From Dillenia suffruticosa (taxonomy: Eukaryota; Streptophyta; Magnoliopsida; Dilleniales; Dilleniaceae), in NCBI GenBank assembly GCA_033439265.1, contig JAVTVX010000020.1, positions 17,192,001 through 17,256,000 on the forward strand: 64,000 bases of DNA, given 5' to 3'. The translations under genes and the position numbers were made by a program. The notes beneath the pieces are model-generated. The model saw only the letters and a list, made by a program, of their open reading frames with translations. It ran no database searches and had not been told where the DNA came from. Position 1 is the stretch's first letter. Each line of letters starts with the position of its first letter. Below are positions 1-11,699 of this stretch, piece by piece.

Positions 1-496
1 CAATATCGAGGGTGAATTTTGAGTGTCAAAGCATAAGATAAAAAAATATCCACAGTGTGCAAACCGATCATGTTATTTCAAAATCATATATAATACGCAC
101 ACATCAGAAAGCAAGATATGCATCCAATATTTACATCAATGTCATGAAGAGCCGGCCAATGAAATATTCCCGGTAATGGTCTACCTCGACCAAGGATGGC
201 GCATTGGGGGGTTTTTCCAAATGCAAATATTAAATAATGGCTCTTTGCCCCAATGTTGGCCACAGACTACCCCAACTAGCCTGTAAATAATAATAATATA
301 CATATAACTAGTCGGCCGTGTATGGTACCCCCGCCTGGTGCTAGACGAAGCCGTACTCAACGTCCTCTCCGATAAGGGTCAACCTGGGACACCCATACAC
401 ATGACGATCTGGCGGATACCTCCGGCCGAAACGTATCCGGATACAAGGGGTGCCTCTACCAGATGTCCTTCGTAGCTACAGATCACAATATCATAT

Positions 497-592
497 CGGC
501 TGGGCACGTAGCCCCATCCATCCCATCACCATGTCGGCCGGACATATAGCCCCATGCATAATATCATAACGTCGGCCGGGCATACAGCCCAA
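497..592. repeat. Short tandem repeat, 38-bp unit, about 2.5 copies
   Basis: Units begin cggctgggca, cggccggaca and cggccgggca at a 38-bp spacing and share a following 'tagcccca' block. The array is inside the LTR-like stretch; no function is evident. Confidence 0.7.
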
Positions 593-1483
593 TATATAAG
601 TAAATCCATTTAAAACCATGTGTCAATGCAGTGGAAGTATTAAAACATATCAATATGTCGAAAATGTGGCACAATATACAGTTATCAAAACTCATGGATG
701 CATATCAATAAAGTCAGAATTTAAGACACTCCAAAGGTCACAAAATATTTCATAAAATATTCGAAAATTCTAACAATTATACATTTTGCAAAAACATGTC
801 ATTTAAAAAGTATTTTTGAAATATGGTTTTCAATCAATAGCGAATGTCAAAATCTCACTCACAGTTCTAGAGAAGGTGGTCACTCCCTATTTTCAAAATA
901 AATCCAAATCTGCTTCTTCGAGTCTCCAAAATAATCAACCTAATCAGATCATCAAAATTGAATATCAATTTCTCAAGCATCTTTAGGGTTTATCCAAAAG
1001 ACATGAAATGTACAATATCCTCTACTTTATGGCTCATTTCATTCCAACCCTACAACCCAGATACTTCCATGCATATTTCAAAGTTTAACTCTAAGGGAAA
1101 CTATTCAAATTAACTCGACATGATTTTATGATTCTATAATATGATTCTTTCGTATCAAACCATCTAGTTTCTGTAACATTCTATACTTTAACCTTCAAAA
1201 TCACATATAATCATTTCAGAATTTGTATTCTATTCGCATTCTACTTACACTCTAAACATATACAGAACCTTTCATCTTAGATTCAATCCTAAATTCATTC
1301 AATGTATCAGTTAGAGACGAAATCTCCTCACCTAGGGTTTTCTCAAAGCGCAGAGTCTCGTCCGAAAGTCGCTTCGGTCACTCCAAGGTCTGTAGTGTTT
1401 CCTATCAAAGCAAGATTTATTTGTTAGATCTAAACACTTAGATCAGAAGCAAAATCCTAAGTCATTTACCTGCGTGGAGGTTC

Positions 1484-2110
1484 GTGGGCTGTCACGGGCT
1501 CATGGGCCGTTGCGGGCCGTCGCGGGCTCGTGGGCTACAGCGGGCTCGTAGGTTCGCAGGTCAGCGGGCCAGTAGGGTTCGGCTAGCGGGCTCACGGTTT
1601 GTGGGCCAGTGGGCTAGCAGGCCGATAGGCCTACGGGCTGGTGGGCCTGCGGGCTGGCGGGCCTGCAGCTGATGGGCCTGCAGGCTAGTAGCTTGCGGGT
1701 GATGGACCTGCAAGTTGGCGGGCCGATGGGCCTGCAGCTGATGGGCCTACGGGCCGACAGTGGCTCGCGGGCCACAGTGGCTTGCGGGCTGGTGCTCGCC
1801 CGTGCACTGGTGCGCGCTCGTGCGCTGCGCTGGCTCGTGTGCGCTCGCGCGCTACTGCGCGCCCGTGCGCGCTCGTGTGCTGGGCCGCGCGCACTCGTGC
1901 GCTGGGCCACTCACGCTCGTGCGCTGGGCTGCGCGGGCTCGCTCGCGCACTTGTTCGCGCTCGCGGCCTGGCTCGCGCTCGCGGGCTCGGTCGTGTGCAA
2001 GGGCGGGTTGCACTCACGGAGGCTCTGCAGTCGCGCTGTGGCATGCGGTGGTGCTCGATCGTGGCTCGCGGTGGTGTGCGGCGAGGCGGAGAGAGGGCGA
2101 TCGTGGGAGA
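1484..2110. repeat. GC-rich, CpG-dense low-complexity tract
   Basis: The tract is built from diverged short repeats of the kind 'gggctggcgggcctgc' and 'gctcgtgcgctgggc' and is far more GC-rich than anything else in the window. Because stop codons are rare in such sequence, overlapping open frames exist on both strands (for example 1672-2502 on + and 1911-2417 on -). Their translations are Arg/Ala/Ser/Gly-rich low-complexity with no domain, so I read none of them as a gene. Confidence 0.75.
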
Positions 2111-2270
2111 TCGCGAGAGAAGGAAACAGTAAGATAGAGAGAGAAACCGAGAGGGAAAAAGAAGAAGAAGAAGAAGAAGAAGGTGGCGATAGCGATGGCT
2201 GTGGCGGTGGCGGAGGAAGACGAATGGCTGCGGAAGAAGACGAACGGCCGCGGAAGAGGAAAAGTCGGGG

Positions 2271-2399
2271 AGAGAGAGAGAGAGAGAGAGAGAAGGGGGT
2301 TAGGGTTTTAACCCTAATCCCTAAATTGGGGACGCAACGTTTTGCCCCAAAACGCTGCGTCTCCAATCCTGAATTTTTTTTTTTTTTTTTTTTTTTTTT
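2271..2399. repeat. (AG)n tract, inverted repeat and poly-T run
   Basis: A perfect AG run (2271-2293) is followed by an inverted repeat whose arms at 2325-2344 and 2348-2367 pair at 18 of 20 positions, then a 26-base T run (2374-2399). This matches the T-rich terminal part of the other antisense LTRs in the window. Confidence 0.7.
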
Positions 2400-2419
2400 A
2401 TATTTGGTGTTACACAAAA

Positions 2420-3811
2420 TGAAAACCCAAAGAAGGCTAGAAAAGCTGAAGGAGACAGTTCAAATAGCTAAGAGTATTTTTTGCAGAATTTATAACGGCT
2501 AGTTTTTTGTCTCTCTCTATCAGCTAGTTTTTTGTGTCTATTGGCTAGTTCTTGTGTCTACTGCCTAGTTGAGCCTCATTCCTTTGTAAGTAAGTGTCTC
2601 ACCTCTCATTTGAAGCATAGAGAAAAGTTGAGAAGTCTTCTCTCTCAGGTGGAACAATCAACTCCACTTTCTCTCTCACTTTCTTTCTTACATATTAAAA
2701 GCATTGTAATACTCATAGTTCACTTGTAAAATTCTAACATAAATATTGGGCAATCGTCCCACATTCAATTGTTGTATATTTTTGTTCATAAATACAAAAA
2801 GTTCTTCTTTCATTCTTGATCTCACTTGTACAACACATTCAAAATTTCTACATTGATGTATGATTCATGTTAAGAACCAAATAAATTACGTCTTTCGTCA
2901 CATTTTAGCACATAATTTATTATTATTGTTAATTATATATTTCATGCTAATGCTAGGTGGATTACATCACATATGATGAATTTTGAATGCCAGATTTAGG
3001 TGGTTTATGCCTTTTACTGCATCACAAGGTATATGAGATATATTTGATAGTTGTTCCCCTAATCCCCCTAGAACATTTGGACTCCATACTAAATCAAAAT
3101 CATACGGTGACACATGTAGTAGACTTAAGGTCAGTGGTTTTTATCCGTACACAATATGTTAAGTTATTAATAGGCATTGTTTAATTATTCCATTATATTT
3201 CATTTTCATCTTAGATCACAAAATTCCTTTTTAATTATTGTCGGATCAGAGGACATTAGAAATGTAAGTTAATTACACCGTCCCTTGAAGACGAGTTGGC
3301 CTTGTGTATTCGCAAGTTCAGTGTTATAAAATAAAACTATAATGATGAGTAAGGCTTGTCAAATAGACTAAAAGAGGTGTTCATATTAGATTTATCATCA
3401 CCCTTATTTTAAACTTCGGATTATTTTCCTAACAAAATGTACCAGGGACAAAGTTTAATTATTTTTTTTGCCTAAGTTACTAAACATACCCGTAATATTT
3501 ATTCTACATAGGTTGTCTCAAGAAACCTCGACTTCCCTCTCAAACGCTTCACTTTATGTTTATTTTGTCATATTTTATATAATATTTTTAACTAAAAATT
3601 TTTAATAAATAAATATAATTTTTAAAATAAAAATCCAATTTCCCAATAAAAAGAATTTAGATTATGATGATACAAATAAATTTTTTCATCGAATAGTCCA
3701 CCTCATCTCAGCCCAATCTTAACTTTTTCAAACGAAGTACAATTGACTAAGCCTGGTAAATATGCAAGCTTGTGGGTCAGGCTATGCCGAGCAGCCTGAA
3801 AGCAACAAGAC
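2420..3811. other. Intergenic, no gene recognised
   Basis: Between 2497 and 2560 a roughly 23-bp unit containing 'gctagtt(t/c)ttgt' occurs about three times. The rest is AT-rich sequence with short, featureless open frames (2532-2729 and 2987-3184). Nothing supports a coding or RNA gene. Confidence 0.5.
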
Positions 3812-3816
3812 CCACC

Positions 3817-4121
3817 TGTAACAACTATTAATTATAATGGTTAATAGTTAATCATGATTAGTAAAAAAAGTTAGTGATTAATTGAAGGGTTATTAGTTAG
3901 TTAGATGAAGTTGTTAAATAGTTAGTGAAAGTAGTTAGTAAAAATATTATAAATAGTAATCAAATACATGTAATGAGAAATATAATGGAATTGTAATAAA
4001 ATCTTTCTTTATCTCTCTTGTATTCTCTCTCTCTTTCTCTCTCTAATGCTCTCTCTCTTTCTCTCTCTCTCTTTCTTTTCTTCCTAACCCCCCTCTTTCT
4101 CTCATACTCAGGATTGTAACA
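3817..4121 (+). repeat. 5' LTR of the small LTR element
   Basis: Begins TGTAACAAC and ends GATTGTAACA. It has a CT-rich stretch (about 4020-4080) near its 3' end, as does its partner at 4896-5204. Both copies are alignable throughout with scattered substitutions and small indels. Confidence 0.92.
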
Positions 4122-4124
4122 AAT

Positions 4125-4136
4125 TAGTATCAGAGC
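4125..4136 (+). other. Primer-binding site (initiator Met tRNA type)
   Basis: TAGTATCAGAGC at this position matches TGGTATCAGAGC except for one base. It begins three bases after the 5' LTR, as expected for minus-strand priming in Copia-type elements. Confidence 0.85.
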
Positions 4137-4163
4137 TTACAAATCCTTGGCTAATATTGAAAA

Positions 4164-4685
4164 ATGGTAGAAGAAATTGGGTATGAAGCCATCGAAGAGG
4201 AAGCCTTCTATGAAGCTATCGAAGAGGAAGCCTTCTATGAAGCCATCTAAGAACATCTCAAAAGGCAAGAAATTATAATACAAGAAATGGTCATAGAAAT
4301 CAAAGAACAAAACCAAAGGATTGACACTTTTATGACAAGTTTTGATGACAAATTCAACATTTTATTGAAAATATTTGGTATCGATGAGGATACCAAAACT
4401 TTCGTAGAAAAGGAACAAGAAAATGAAAAGAAATTGGAAAACAATAAAACAAAACAAGTGGCAAATGAAACAATATCAAAACCCATGGAAGAACAAGGTA
4501 TTGATATATTTTTTGAGTCTTCCATTCTATCTACTCCTTGTGAAGAAATGTTAAGGATAAAAGGATTTCAAATGTTCAAGAAAGAAGGATCTTGCATGTC
4601 CAACAAAGAGTTGTTGACAGTAGGTTCTTGTCAATCGCTCCAAAGATTGAATTTTCGATATTCATTGAACAAAATCCTTCACTAA
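4164..4685 (+). pseudogene. Internal ORF of the small LTR element, one in-frame stop
   Basis: A frame opens at ATG 4164, runs through an acidic 27-bp tandem repeat (protein repeat EEEAFYEAI), meets a TAA at 4248-4250 and then stays open to 4685. Without the stop it would be about 173 residues. The part after the stop is charged and probably coiled-coil (many Glu, Lys, Asn, Gln), followed by a Cys/Ser-containing tail. I do not recognise a retroviral Gag domain, although its position just after the primer-binding site is that of gag. The stop is one transition from CAA (Gln), so this copy is probably a recently broken version of an expressed protein. Function unknown. Confidence 0.6.
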
Positions 4686-4895
4686 AAAGAAGTTCAAGAA
4701 ACGTTTCTTTCAAGCTTCCTTGTCTCTATTTTTCTTCCACTATTCTCATTGCAATTCAAGTTACATTCATCGTTCATCTCCATCACCTTATCTTTCAATA
4801 CAAATACAAGTCTTAGTTCAAGATTCATGAATTCAAATCTCAATTTTGGGTTTTCCATCCTTGAGGACAAGGATGTTTTCAAAGGAAAGAAGTAT

Positions 4896-5204
4896 TGTAA
4901 CAACTACTAATCATAGTGGTTAATAGTTAATCATGATTAGTAAAAAGAGTTAGTAGTTAATTGTGTGGTTATTAGTTAGTTAGGTGAAGTTATTAAATAG
5001 TTAATGAAAGTAGTTAGTAAAAATAGTAAAAATAGTAATCAAATACATGTAATGAAAAATATAATTGAATTGTAATGAAATCTCTCTTTATCTCTTTTGT
5101 ATTCTCTTTCTCTTTCTCTGTCTAGCTCTCTCTCTCTTTCTATCTCTCTTTCTCTTTCTTTTCTTCCTAACCCTCCTCTTTCTCTCATATTCAGGATTGT
5201 GACA
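4896..5204 (+). repeat. 3' LTR of the small LTR element
   Basis: Starts TGTAACAAC directly after a purine tract and ends GATTGTGACA, followed at once by the CCACC target duplication. Confidence 0.92.
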
Positions 5205-5209
5205 CCACC

Positions 5210-5849
5210 CAATTCTTATATCTAATCTGCCTCCTTTGAAGTCTGAATAACCTTTTGTACACGGTTAAAAAGACTGAAATGCCATGATATCTGAAACCCA
5301 ATTTACATGCACAATTTCCCTATTACTAGGTTGGAATTTATCTCATACCTATCTCAGCAACTCGGCACATTATGATCTCAGCTCTGTTGCATTGCAAGGA
5401 TAAAGAGTGATCTGTCACAAGATGGAACCTAGTCCTAGCTGTTGAAGAAGATTTACAGGCATCATTTTGCAAATTGATTGTGCCACTTGCCAATTTTGAT
5501 CAAGCTAGTCCAAAAATTGTAAAATGAAAATATAAAAGGAAAAGGGTATTGCTGCAACAGAGCATATAAGCTACGGTATGGGGGGCGAGTGGGAGAAAGG
5601 GAGAGGGCACTAGATAGATACAATAGCAAGGATGCCAATAAACTATAACTTAACCGGTACAGTCTCCCTCCCCTTATAAAAAGTCTCAAGTTTGAACTTT
5701 CTTATATACAAAAAAAAATACAATCGCAAGGATATACATGAGAATGCTGAACATTAAGTACTAGAAAAGAAGTGCATATATTAGGAGATCAAATACCTGC
5801 TTTTATATCAAATTCAAAGCTACGCCTTTTGTCTTTTTTTTGTTTTTTA
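5210..5849. other. Intergenic, no gene recognised
   Basis: The sequence continues the interrupted target 'gacccacc...caattctt'. A minus-strand open frame (5462-5689) has no domain. Stretches around 5390-5470 are less AT-rich and read open for short distances on the minus strand, but I cannot tie them to a protein. Confidence 0.4.
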
Positions 5850-6880
5850 TATCACGCCTCGACCTTTGGATCAGTATGTGACAATCGCCGCGTTATCCCA
5901 AAACACGTGTAGACTCCACCCATGTTTTGAGATATCGCAAGACATTCCCATATCTACCCGTGTTCCATAATAATCTAACCATAACAATAAAATAGAATGC
6001 ATTCATTCACAAAATCAAAGGACCAATTCGGTCCATCTCTGCTCAAAACCTGCATATATCGGGCTAATCCGACCATTCAAATCAAATCCACAAAATATAA
6101 ATAAATCTCTACTCAAGAGATCCAAATCAAATTCCACCAAAACAATTCTAAAAAAATTCAAGAAAATAAAAAAAAAATGTCCTCATTTTAAATATACGAA
6201 CCATAATCAAATTTCAAACTTATGAACATCGTAGAAAATAAGTTTTCAAAATAAATATACGGTATGCCTCCTCTTGTATCCACTAATACCTCAATTCAAA
6301 AGAAAAATATTATCCGAAGAAGTCCGACAAACAACTTTCTATGAATCCAGCACTATACATCCACAAGTCTTGAATAGGCTTCCTTTGTGAAAATGAAAGT
6401 AGGAGGGACGAGTATATACTATACCCAGTGGTGATATACAAGTTGTACAAAAATAACAATCATGTGGTGGATATATTAAATGCATATATTTCAAAACCAT
6501 TATGTTTTTATCAATTTCATCCAATAAATAAATAACTCAAACTATTGTTTCCAAATTTATCATCATTCACAATTGTCAAAATTCAATTTTATATGCATCC
6601 AGTTATTTCATTTTTTTCAAACACAAGGCCAACCAAAATCATTATTCCCAACAAAAGTCTACCATGATCTATAGTGGAACCGCAAAAGGATTTAATAATT
6701 TTACATTTAAAAATGACCACATTCTTGACATTGTCTATAAGCTCTCATTGGTGGTGCACCTAACTATCCCAAACCCGTGGGCACTTTATCCGGCCATAAA
6801 TGTACCGTATGTACTCGGATATATCCCATGGTCTATTAACCGCACTACGTCATCCCATCGGATTACTCTGTAGAGGGAAA
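5850..6880 (-). repeat. Old antisense chromovirus LTR remnant
   Basis: It opens with 'tatcacgcctcgacc' and shortly after 'gacaatcgccgcgttatccc', clearly related to the start of the chromovirus LTRs at 27213 and 35053 (TGTCACGCCCCG, 'accgccgcgttat'). The remainder is alignable only in spots; the region near 6780-6800 ('ccgtgggcactttatccggcc') recalls 'ccgtggggtgctaccacattatccgg' of those LTRs. The right border is a guess. Confidence 0.5.
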
Positions 6881-7019
6881 TGACTAGTCATTTATTGATG
6901 TAGATCTCTTGAAATAATCCCAAAACCTTAAGGGATCTATCTCGATGTATCTATATGTCGGTGACTTAAGATGTATTATCTAAATCTTTAATCTCAAAGT
7001 TCTTAGATATGAACTATTT

Positions 7020-7900
7020 TACCTCATACAGTATCCCCTTATCATTGTAACAAATAATATATCATTCACATACAGGACAAGAAAATAAAACCTACTCCGC
7101 TAACCTTGAGGTATATATATTGATCCACAATATTCTCTTCAAAACCGAATGAAATAACTATTTTGTAAAATTTTAAATACCACTGATAGGAAGCTTGCTT
7201 TAGTCTATATATGGATTTCTTGAGTTTGCACAGCAAGTGCTCACTACCACTAAAGGAGAATCGTTTAGGTTGATACATGTAAATCTCTTCCTCTAATTCC
7301 CTATTAAGAAAAGCCGTTTTCACATTCATTTGTTGCAATTCTAGGTTGAAATATGCAATAAGTGTCAGAATGGATGCGGGGGGAATCTTTCTTAGATATC
7401 AAAGAAAATATCTCCGAGTGGTCGATTTCTTCTCTTTGGGTAAACCCTTAAGCAACGAGTCTGGTCTTATATTTCTCGATGTTACCTAATAAATCAGTTT
7501 TACCCTTGAAAACCCATTTACATCCCATAGGTTTTATCCCATCTAGCAACTCTATAAGATCCCAAGCTTTATTGCTTCTCATGGAGTCCATTTCATCCTT
7601 CATGGCGTTAAACTGTAAGTTCAAGTTCTTAAAACTCATGACTTGTGAAAACGTTTTCGAATTCTCAATGGCTCCAACATTATAGTCATACTCTTGAAAG
7701 TATACCACATAGTAATCATGTATAGCTGACCTTCTTTTTCGAGTTGATCTCCTTAATGTTGGTTCAAATTCTCCTTCTCTGTATGAGAGGTTGACCAACT
7801 TAATTTTGTTCAATTGTTTGTGGAATTTCTTAATTGTCATCTGTATCCTAATTTTTGTCCATATGGACTTGAGAGTCATTTTGAATGACAACTAACTTGA
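7020..7900 (-). pseudogene. Copia reverse transcriptase remnant
   Basis: The frame 7448-7891 includes the linker 'LRRSTRKRRSA' and the RT start 'GCKWVFKGK...YKTRLVA'. The frame 7066-7338 continues with 'QMNVKTAFLNRELEEEIYM' and 'YRLKQASYQWY'. After a frameshift the catalytic box reads YVND instead of YVDD (about 7040-7075), so one catalytic Asp is replaced. RNase H was not recognised; the copy stops near 6880-6900. Confidence 0.8.
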
Positions 7901-8299
7901 AACAAGAACTTGACGAGATAATGAGTCCCTTTTCGGAGTTAAATTCTGAAAGTAATCACTCCTACTAACTAAGTCATTTTTGAAAAATTTAGCAATTTTA
8001 TATTCTACAAATCTAGTATGGTAGGATATACAATAAAATCAGTATCTTTGGACTCATCAGCATAACTGATAAAGTAATCATTCACGGTTCTTAGGTTCGG
8101 TTTCTTTCTCTCTGTAGGATAGCCCAAAATGCGTACATATTTCAAACTAGGTTTCCAACCCTGGCTACACTCTTGGTTGGAACAATATCTAGGATGTACA
8201 CTACTATTTTGAGAGTTTCAATCTACTAGAATTTAGATAGTTTGGAGTTAGCTATCATGCTCCTATCAATATCAAGCAAGTTCATATTTCTTCTTTTAA

Positions 8300-8600
8300 C
8301 TATCTCATTCTAGTTAGGTGAATTAGACATGGTGTATTGGGTAACAATCTCATTTTCCCTAAAGAACTTTGCAAATAGATCTGAAACTTGTTCATCCTCT
8401 GTATACCTTTCATAGTATTCTCCATCTCTATCTGAACTTACAATATTTATTTGCATACTGCATTGTTTTTTTACTTCTACCTCAAAAATTTTAAAAGTAT
8501 CTAATATCTTGTCTTTATGACGAAAGATATAAAGATACATATATCATGAGTAGTGATCTATAAATGGGATGAAATAACTATGATCAAACGAGTCTATATC
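8300..8600 (-). pseudogene. Copia integrase core remnant
   Basis: The frame 8310-8540 carries the second part of the DDE core, including 'SSDRDGEYY' with the second catalytic Asp and, after 'FAKFFRENEIVTQYT', the approach to the catalytic Glu. It is cut by a stop immediately after 'MSNSPN'. Confidence 0.75.
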
Positions 8601-8779
8601 TGGAGTACAAATATCAGTATGTATGATATCAAACAATTATGAGCTCTTCTTAACATCTTTTTTAATCTTGTTAGTCTGCTTTCCCTTAATGCAGTCCACA
8701 CAAGTCTCAAAATCATTAAAATGTAGTGTATTAAGTATCTCATCCTTTACCAACTTTTCAATTCTCTTTATGGAGATAT

Positions 8780-9170
8780 GTTTTAATCTCTAGTGCCACA
8801 ACATGGATGAGTTTTCCTCAATGACATTTCTTTTAACCGATGTATGTGTTACATTCATGTAACTATTGTCTTGCAAAGTAATAATATACAATCCATCCAA
8901 TAATGAATCATAACCAATGGCATTTGAACCAAAAAATAATGTCATTTTATTATCAAATTGGAAAGAGTAACCAAATTGTACAAGTTTTGAAATGAAAATT
9001 AATTTATTAGAAAACTTAGGTACATAAAACATTCTCTCCAATTTCAAGACATACTCGCTGGCTAGAATGAGCTCGCAATCACCAATGTCCTTTACTCGTA
9101 AGCTCATTTTATTATCTGAATAGATGAGTTGTTCACAATCTATTAGCATTTTTAGATTTTTCAAGCCTAC
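8780..9170 (-). pseudogene. Copia protease-to-integrase linker / pre-integrase remnant
   Basis: The frame 8790-9164 contains 'VLKLERMFYVPKFSNKLIFISKLVQFG', the segment found between the aspartic protease and the integrase zinc domain, and ends in 'SSMLWH', the start of the GAG pre-integrase motif. The protease active-site DSG is not seen in this frame. Confidence 0.7.
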
Positions 9171-9299
9171 AACACATTCATAATGTAAATGGTATAATCA
9201 GAATCAATCCACAATGTGTCATGAGAACTCTCAGTCATGCAAAATTTATAACAAACTAATGAAATTTTCGTACTTTTATTCTCAAACTACCGCTTGTAT

Positions 9300-9960
9300 T
9301 TACCACAATTATGCTTCATGTGTCCTTTTTTTACAAAAGAAATACTTGGACTCTTTCTTTATGTCTATTTTCGATTTTGTGCTCCTTTGATTCAACTTGG
9401 ACTTACCCTTCTTTTTCCCTTGCACTATCACTGTGTACTTGCAGAACCCTGTTTCATCTCTATTGGCAACCTTCATTCCTCCTACATACACATGGCCATC
9501 AACTCATTGATGGATCGTTTATCCTTATGTGTGTTGTAGGAGATGTTAAAGTATCGTAGGGTTGCAGGAGGGAGTTTAGAATGAAGTGCATGAAAATAAA
9601 TTCGGACATCTCAATCTCCAGATTGTTTTAGTTGAGCCACTTTGTCCCATATACGTATGATGTGCTCGTGCACACCGTGGATAGTAGTAAGTCTCATGAA
9701 AGAGAATTGCATAATAAAGGCACTAACCAAAAATTTCTCTAATATTGCAAATTGCTTATTTATAGCCTAAAGAAAAGTATGAACATTGTTATGCTGGTTG
9801 ATTGAACCAAAAATAACAGCTAGAATTTTGCTCTTTATGAATATGGTATTTAGATAATTAAATCACTCTCAGTATTCATAAAGTGTCTTTTCTGTTATAG
9901 AACTCGTATCGGTTACCCGAGGTGTGTCTCATCTTTTCAGATAGCATAGTCAATGTCCAA
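9300..9960 (-). pseudogene. Copia gag remnant
   Basis: Minus-strand frames give, in pieces, the typical C-terminal Copia Gag run: a 'HFILNSL' segment, then 'LMAMCV' and a Lys/Ser-rich stretch (minus frame 9309-9491) leading into what should be the zinc knuckle, of which only 'YFFCKK' remains. In full elements this protein packages the RNA. At least two frameshifts separate the pieces. Confidence 0.6.
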
Positions 9961-11699
9961 GCAGTCCAAATGGAAAAGTATCATTTTCCTTGATTCCTTA
10001 TAATTTATTTCATTCAAATCGGAAAAATCGGATTTCAAATCTATGATTTGGAATACTATAAAATAAATAAACATAATTACTAACTATATATGAGATATTT
10101 AATATATGTGTATCAATGCGAACATATAAAAATAAATCTGACATAAAAATTGTCTGTGAGTTAAATTTCATCTGACCTTTTTCATAAAATTTATAAAAAA
10201 ATAACTCATTTCCCAATACCTGTGTACTAATTAAAAAATTACCAATAGTTAATTTTTCATTAATCACTTTATAATTTTTTATTTAACCCTATAAGACGAT
10301 CTCTCTAATGCACCAGGTAAGTGGTGGGTCATATAAAACCGCTTAACAACTAATCAGCCTTAAACTTATCCCTGTTTTTTTTTTACAAAACTAGTTTATA
10401 CATACACTAGATCAACTGTACTTATAGTATCACTTAGAAAAAAGATTTCAATCAAATAGACAGCTATTGAATATAACTATTTTGATATTTTATCTTCAAT
10501 TTTGGAGTTAAAAAATATTTTGAAAATTTTTGAAAATTTTTTCAAAAACTTTTCGATCCAAAAATATTTTAATAATTTTATACACTCCCTTATATACAAG
10601 AATTAATTTTGTACTTATCTTCATGTACAAGAATTAATTTTTTTTAAGTCCAAAAGATCAATATGTTGTATTTCAAAGTTTATTGAGCCTTTTTAAAAAA
10701 TGTTGTAGGGATTTGATTGCAATAAGCTAAAAGAATTTTGAGTAACCATGAGGTTATTGAAAGTTTACAGATAAAACCATAATTCTTTAAGAGTACATAC
10801 CAAAATGTGTTATGCTACTATTTCTCGTGGATTCTCTTTTAAAAAAATAAATAATAATAATGATAAATGTATATACCAAAACATGTTTTCACGTTGTGGG
10901 TATTGATGTTGACTATCCAACAAGACATTAATTGCTTATTCTTACACGGGATAACAATAGTGTTGGGTCTTCTCTGCCCAAAAATTACACGAGGGTTCCG
11001 ACCTATATCTAATTAATTCTGATAGATCTCAATACCGGAAATTCATCGGAAATTTTTTAAAAAATATATCATTTCTTCATTTTAAAAATACTGAATTGTG
11101 CATAATTTCATACCCAACCCATTTTCGATCTCAAAATGCCCAAAAAATGAGCACATTGAGCCAACATTTTTTAGAAATTTGGTTTTTTTTTTAATTCAAA
11201 ATTCACCGAAAACATACAGGTAAATGCAAAATTGACTCTAATACCCAACGTTAGAATGCATGGCAAACCTAATTCATGCTTCTAATACAAAAATTAAGCC
11301 AAAATTTAGCGGAAACAAAAAAGTGGTTTTAGAGTTACCTCTGGTCATGCTTTTCTCTTTAACTTTTGATGATCGCGAAATCTCCAAAATGATTCTTGGG
11401 ATGTGCACAAATCTTCTAAACCCTCAATTTCACTGAATAGATGGTATGGAATTAAAAAATTTAGATTTAGAGACTCAATGCACTATGAGTGATTTGTATA
11501 GGCTCTCAATTATCCAAAAACTATTAAAACCCTATAATTGTCATTTTAAATTAAACATTCAAAACGAAAAAATAAGATTAATTATGTGTAGGTTTAAATA
11601 AGCCACCAAAATCTGATCAAATACAACCCAATTTAAATTATTTCCATTCTTTATCACATTTATTCCTTTTAGTTATGTTTTTCTCCATGTTAGAGGTGG
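9961..11699. other. Intergenic, AT-rich, no gene recognised
   Basis: No open frame with a domain is present. The part from about 10970 to 11690 has the look of an old LTR or leader, with phrases such as 'gtgttgggtcttctctgccc', but no partner repeat was found in the window. Confidence 0.4.

Larger units (their letters stand above)
1..2416 (-). repeat. Antisense Gypsy LTR-like remnant (probable chromovirus type)
   Basis: No host gene is recognisable. The stretch resembles, in layout, the antisense chromovirus LTRs at 27213 and 35053: a segment with 'gcctggtgctagacgaagcc'-type sequence near the left, an AT-rich middle, then a purine-rich tract, a poly-T run (2374-2399) and an end reading 'ggtgttaca' near 2416, where those LTRs end 'gtgttacaaca'. 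The left border is outside the window and no internal region was found next to it, so the LTR call is an inference from resemblance. Short open frames inside it (for example 23-286) show no domain. Confidence 0.4.
3817..5204 (+). mobile_element. Complete small non-autonomous LTR retrotransposon (TRIM/SMART-like)
   Basis: Two direct repeats of 305 and 309 bp (3817-4121, 4896-5204) start TGTAACAAC and end ...AACA / ...GACA. A perfect 5-bp target duplication CCACC flanks them (3812-3816 and 5205-5209). Directly inside the left repeat is a primer-binding site, TTAGTATCAGAGC, one mismatch from the initiator-Met-tRNA type TGGTATCAGAGC. A purine tract AAAGGAAAGAAG lies just before the right repeat. 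The internal part is only about 774 bp and has no reverse transcriptase or integrase, so movement would need enzymes from another element. Confidence 0.93.
6880..9960 (-). mobile_element. Decayed Ty1/Copia retrotransposon, LTRs not found
   Basis: Reading leftward on the minus strand, the domains come in the Copia order: gag, pre-integrase, integrase core, reverse transcriptase. Every domain is broken by frameshifts or stops. No flanking LTR pair or target duplication could be identified, so the limits are the limits of recognisable coding homology. Confidence 0.8.

Noticed and set aside
2296..2325. Interstitial telomere repeat ('ttagggtttta accctaa')
   Set aside because: Only single, oppositely oriented units are present, within the end of an LTR-like sequence; there is no array.
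1614..2502. Long overlapping open frames on both strands in the GC-rich tract
   Set aside because: They come from stop-poor repetitive GC-rich DNA; the translations are low complexity with no domain and all frames look alike.
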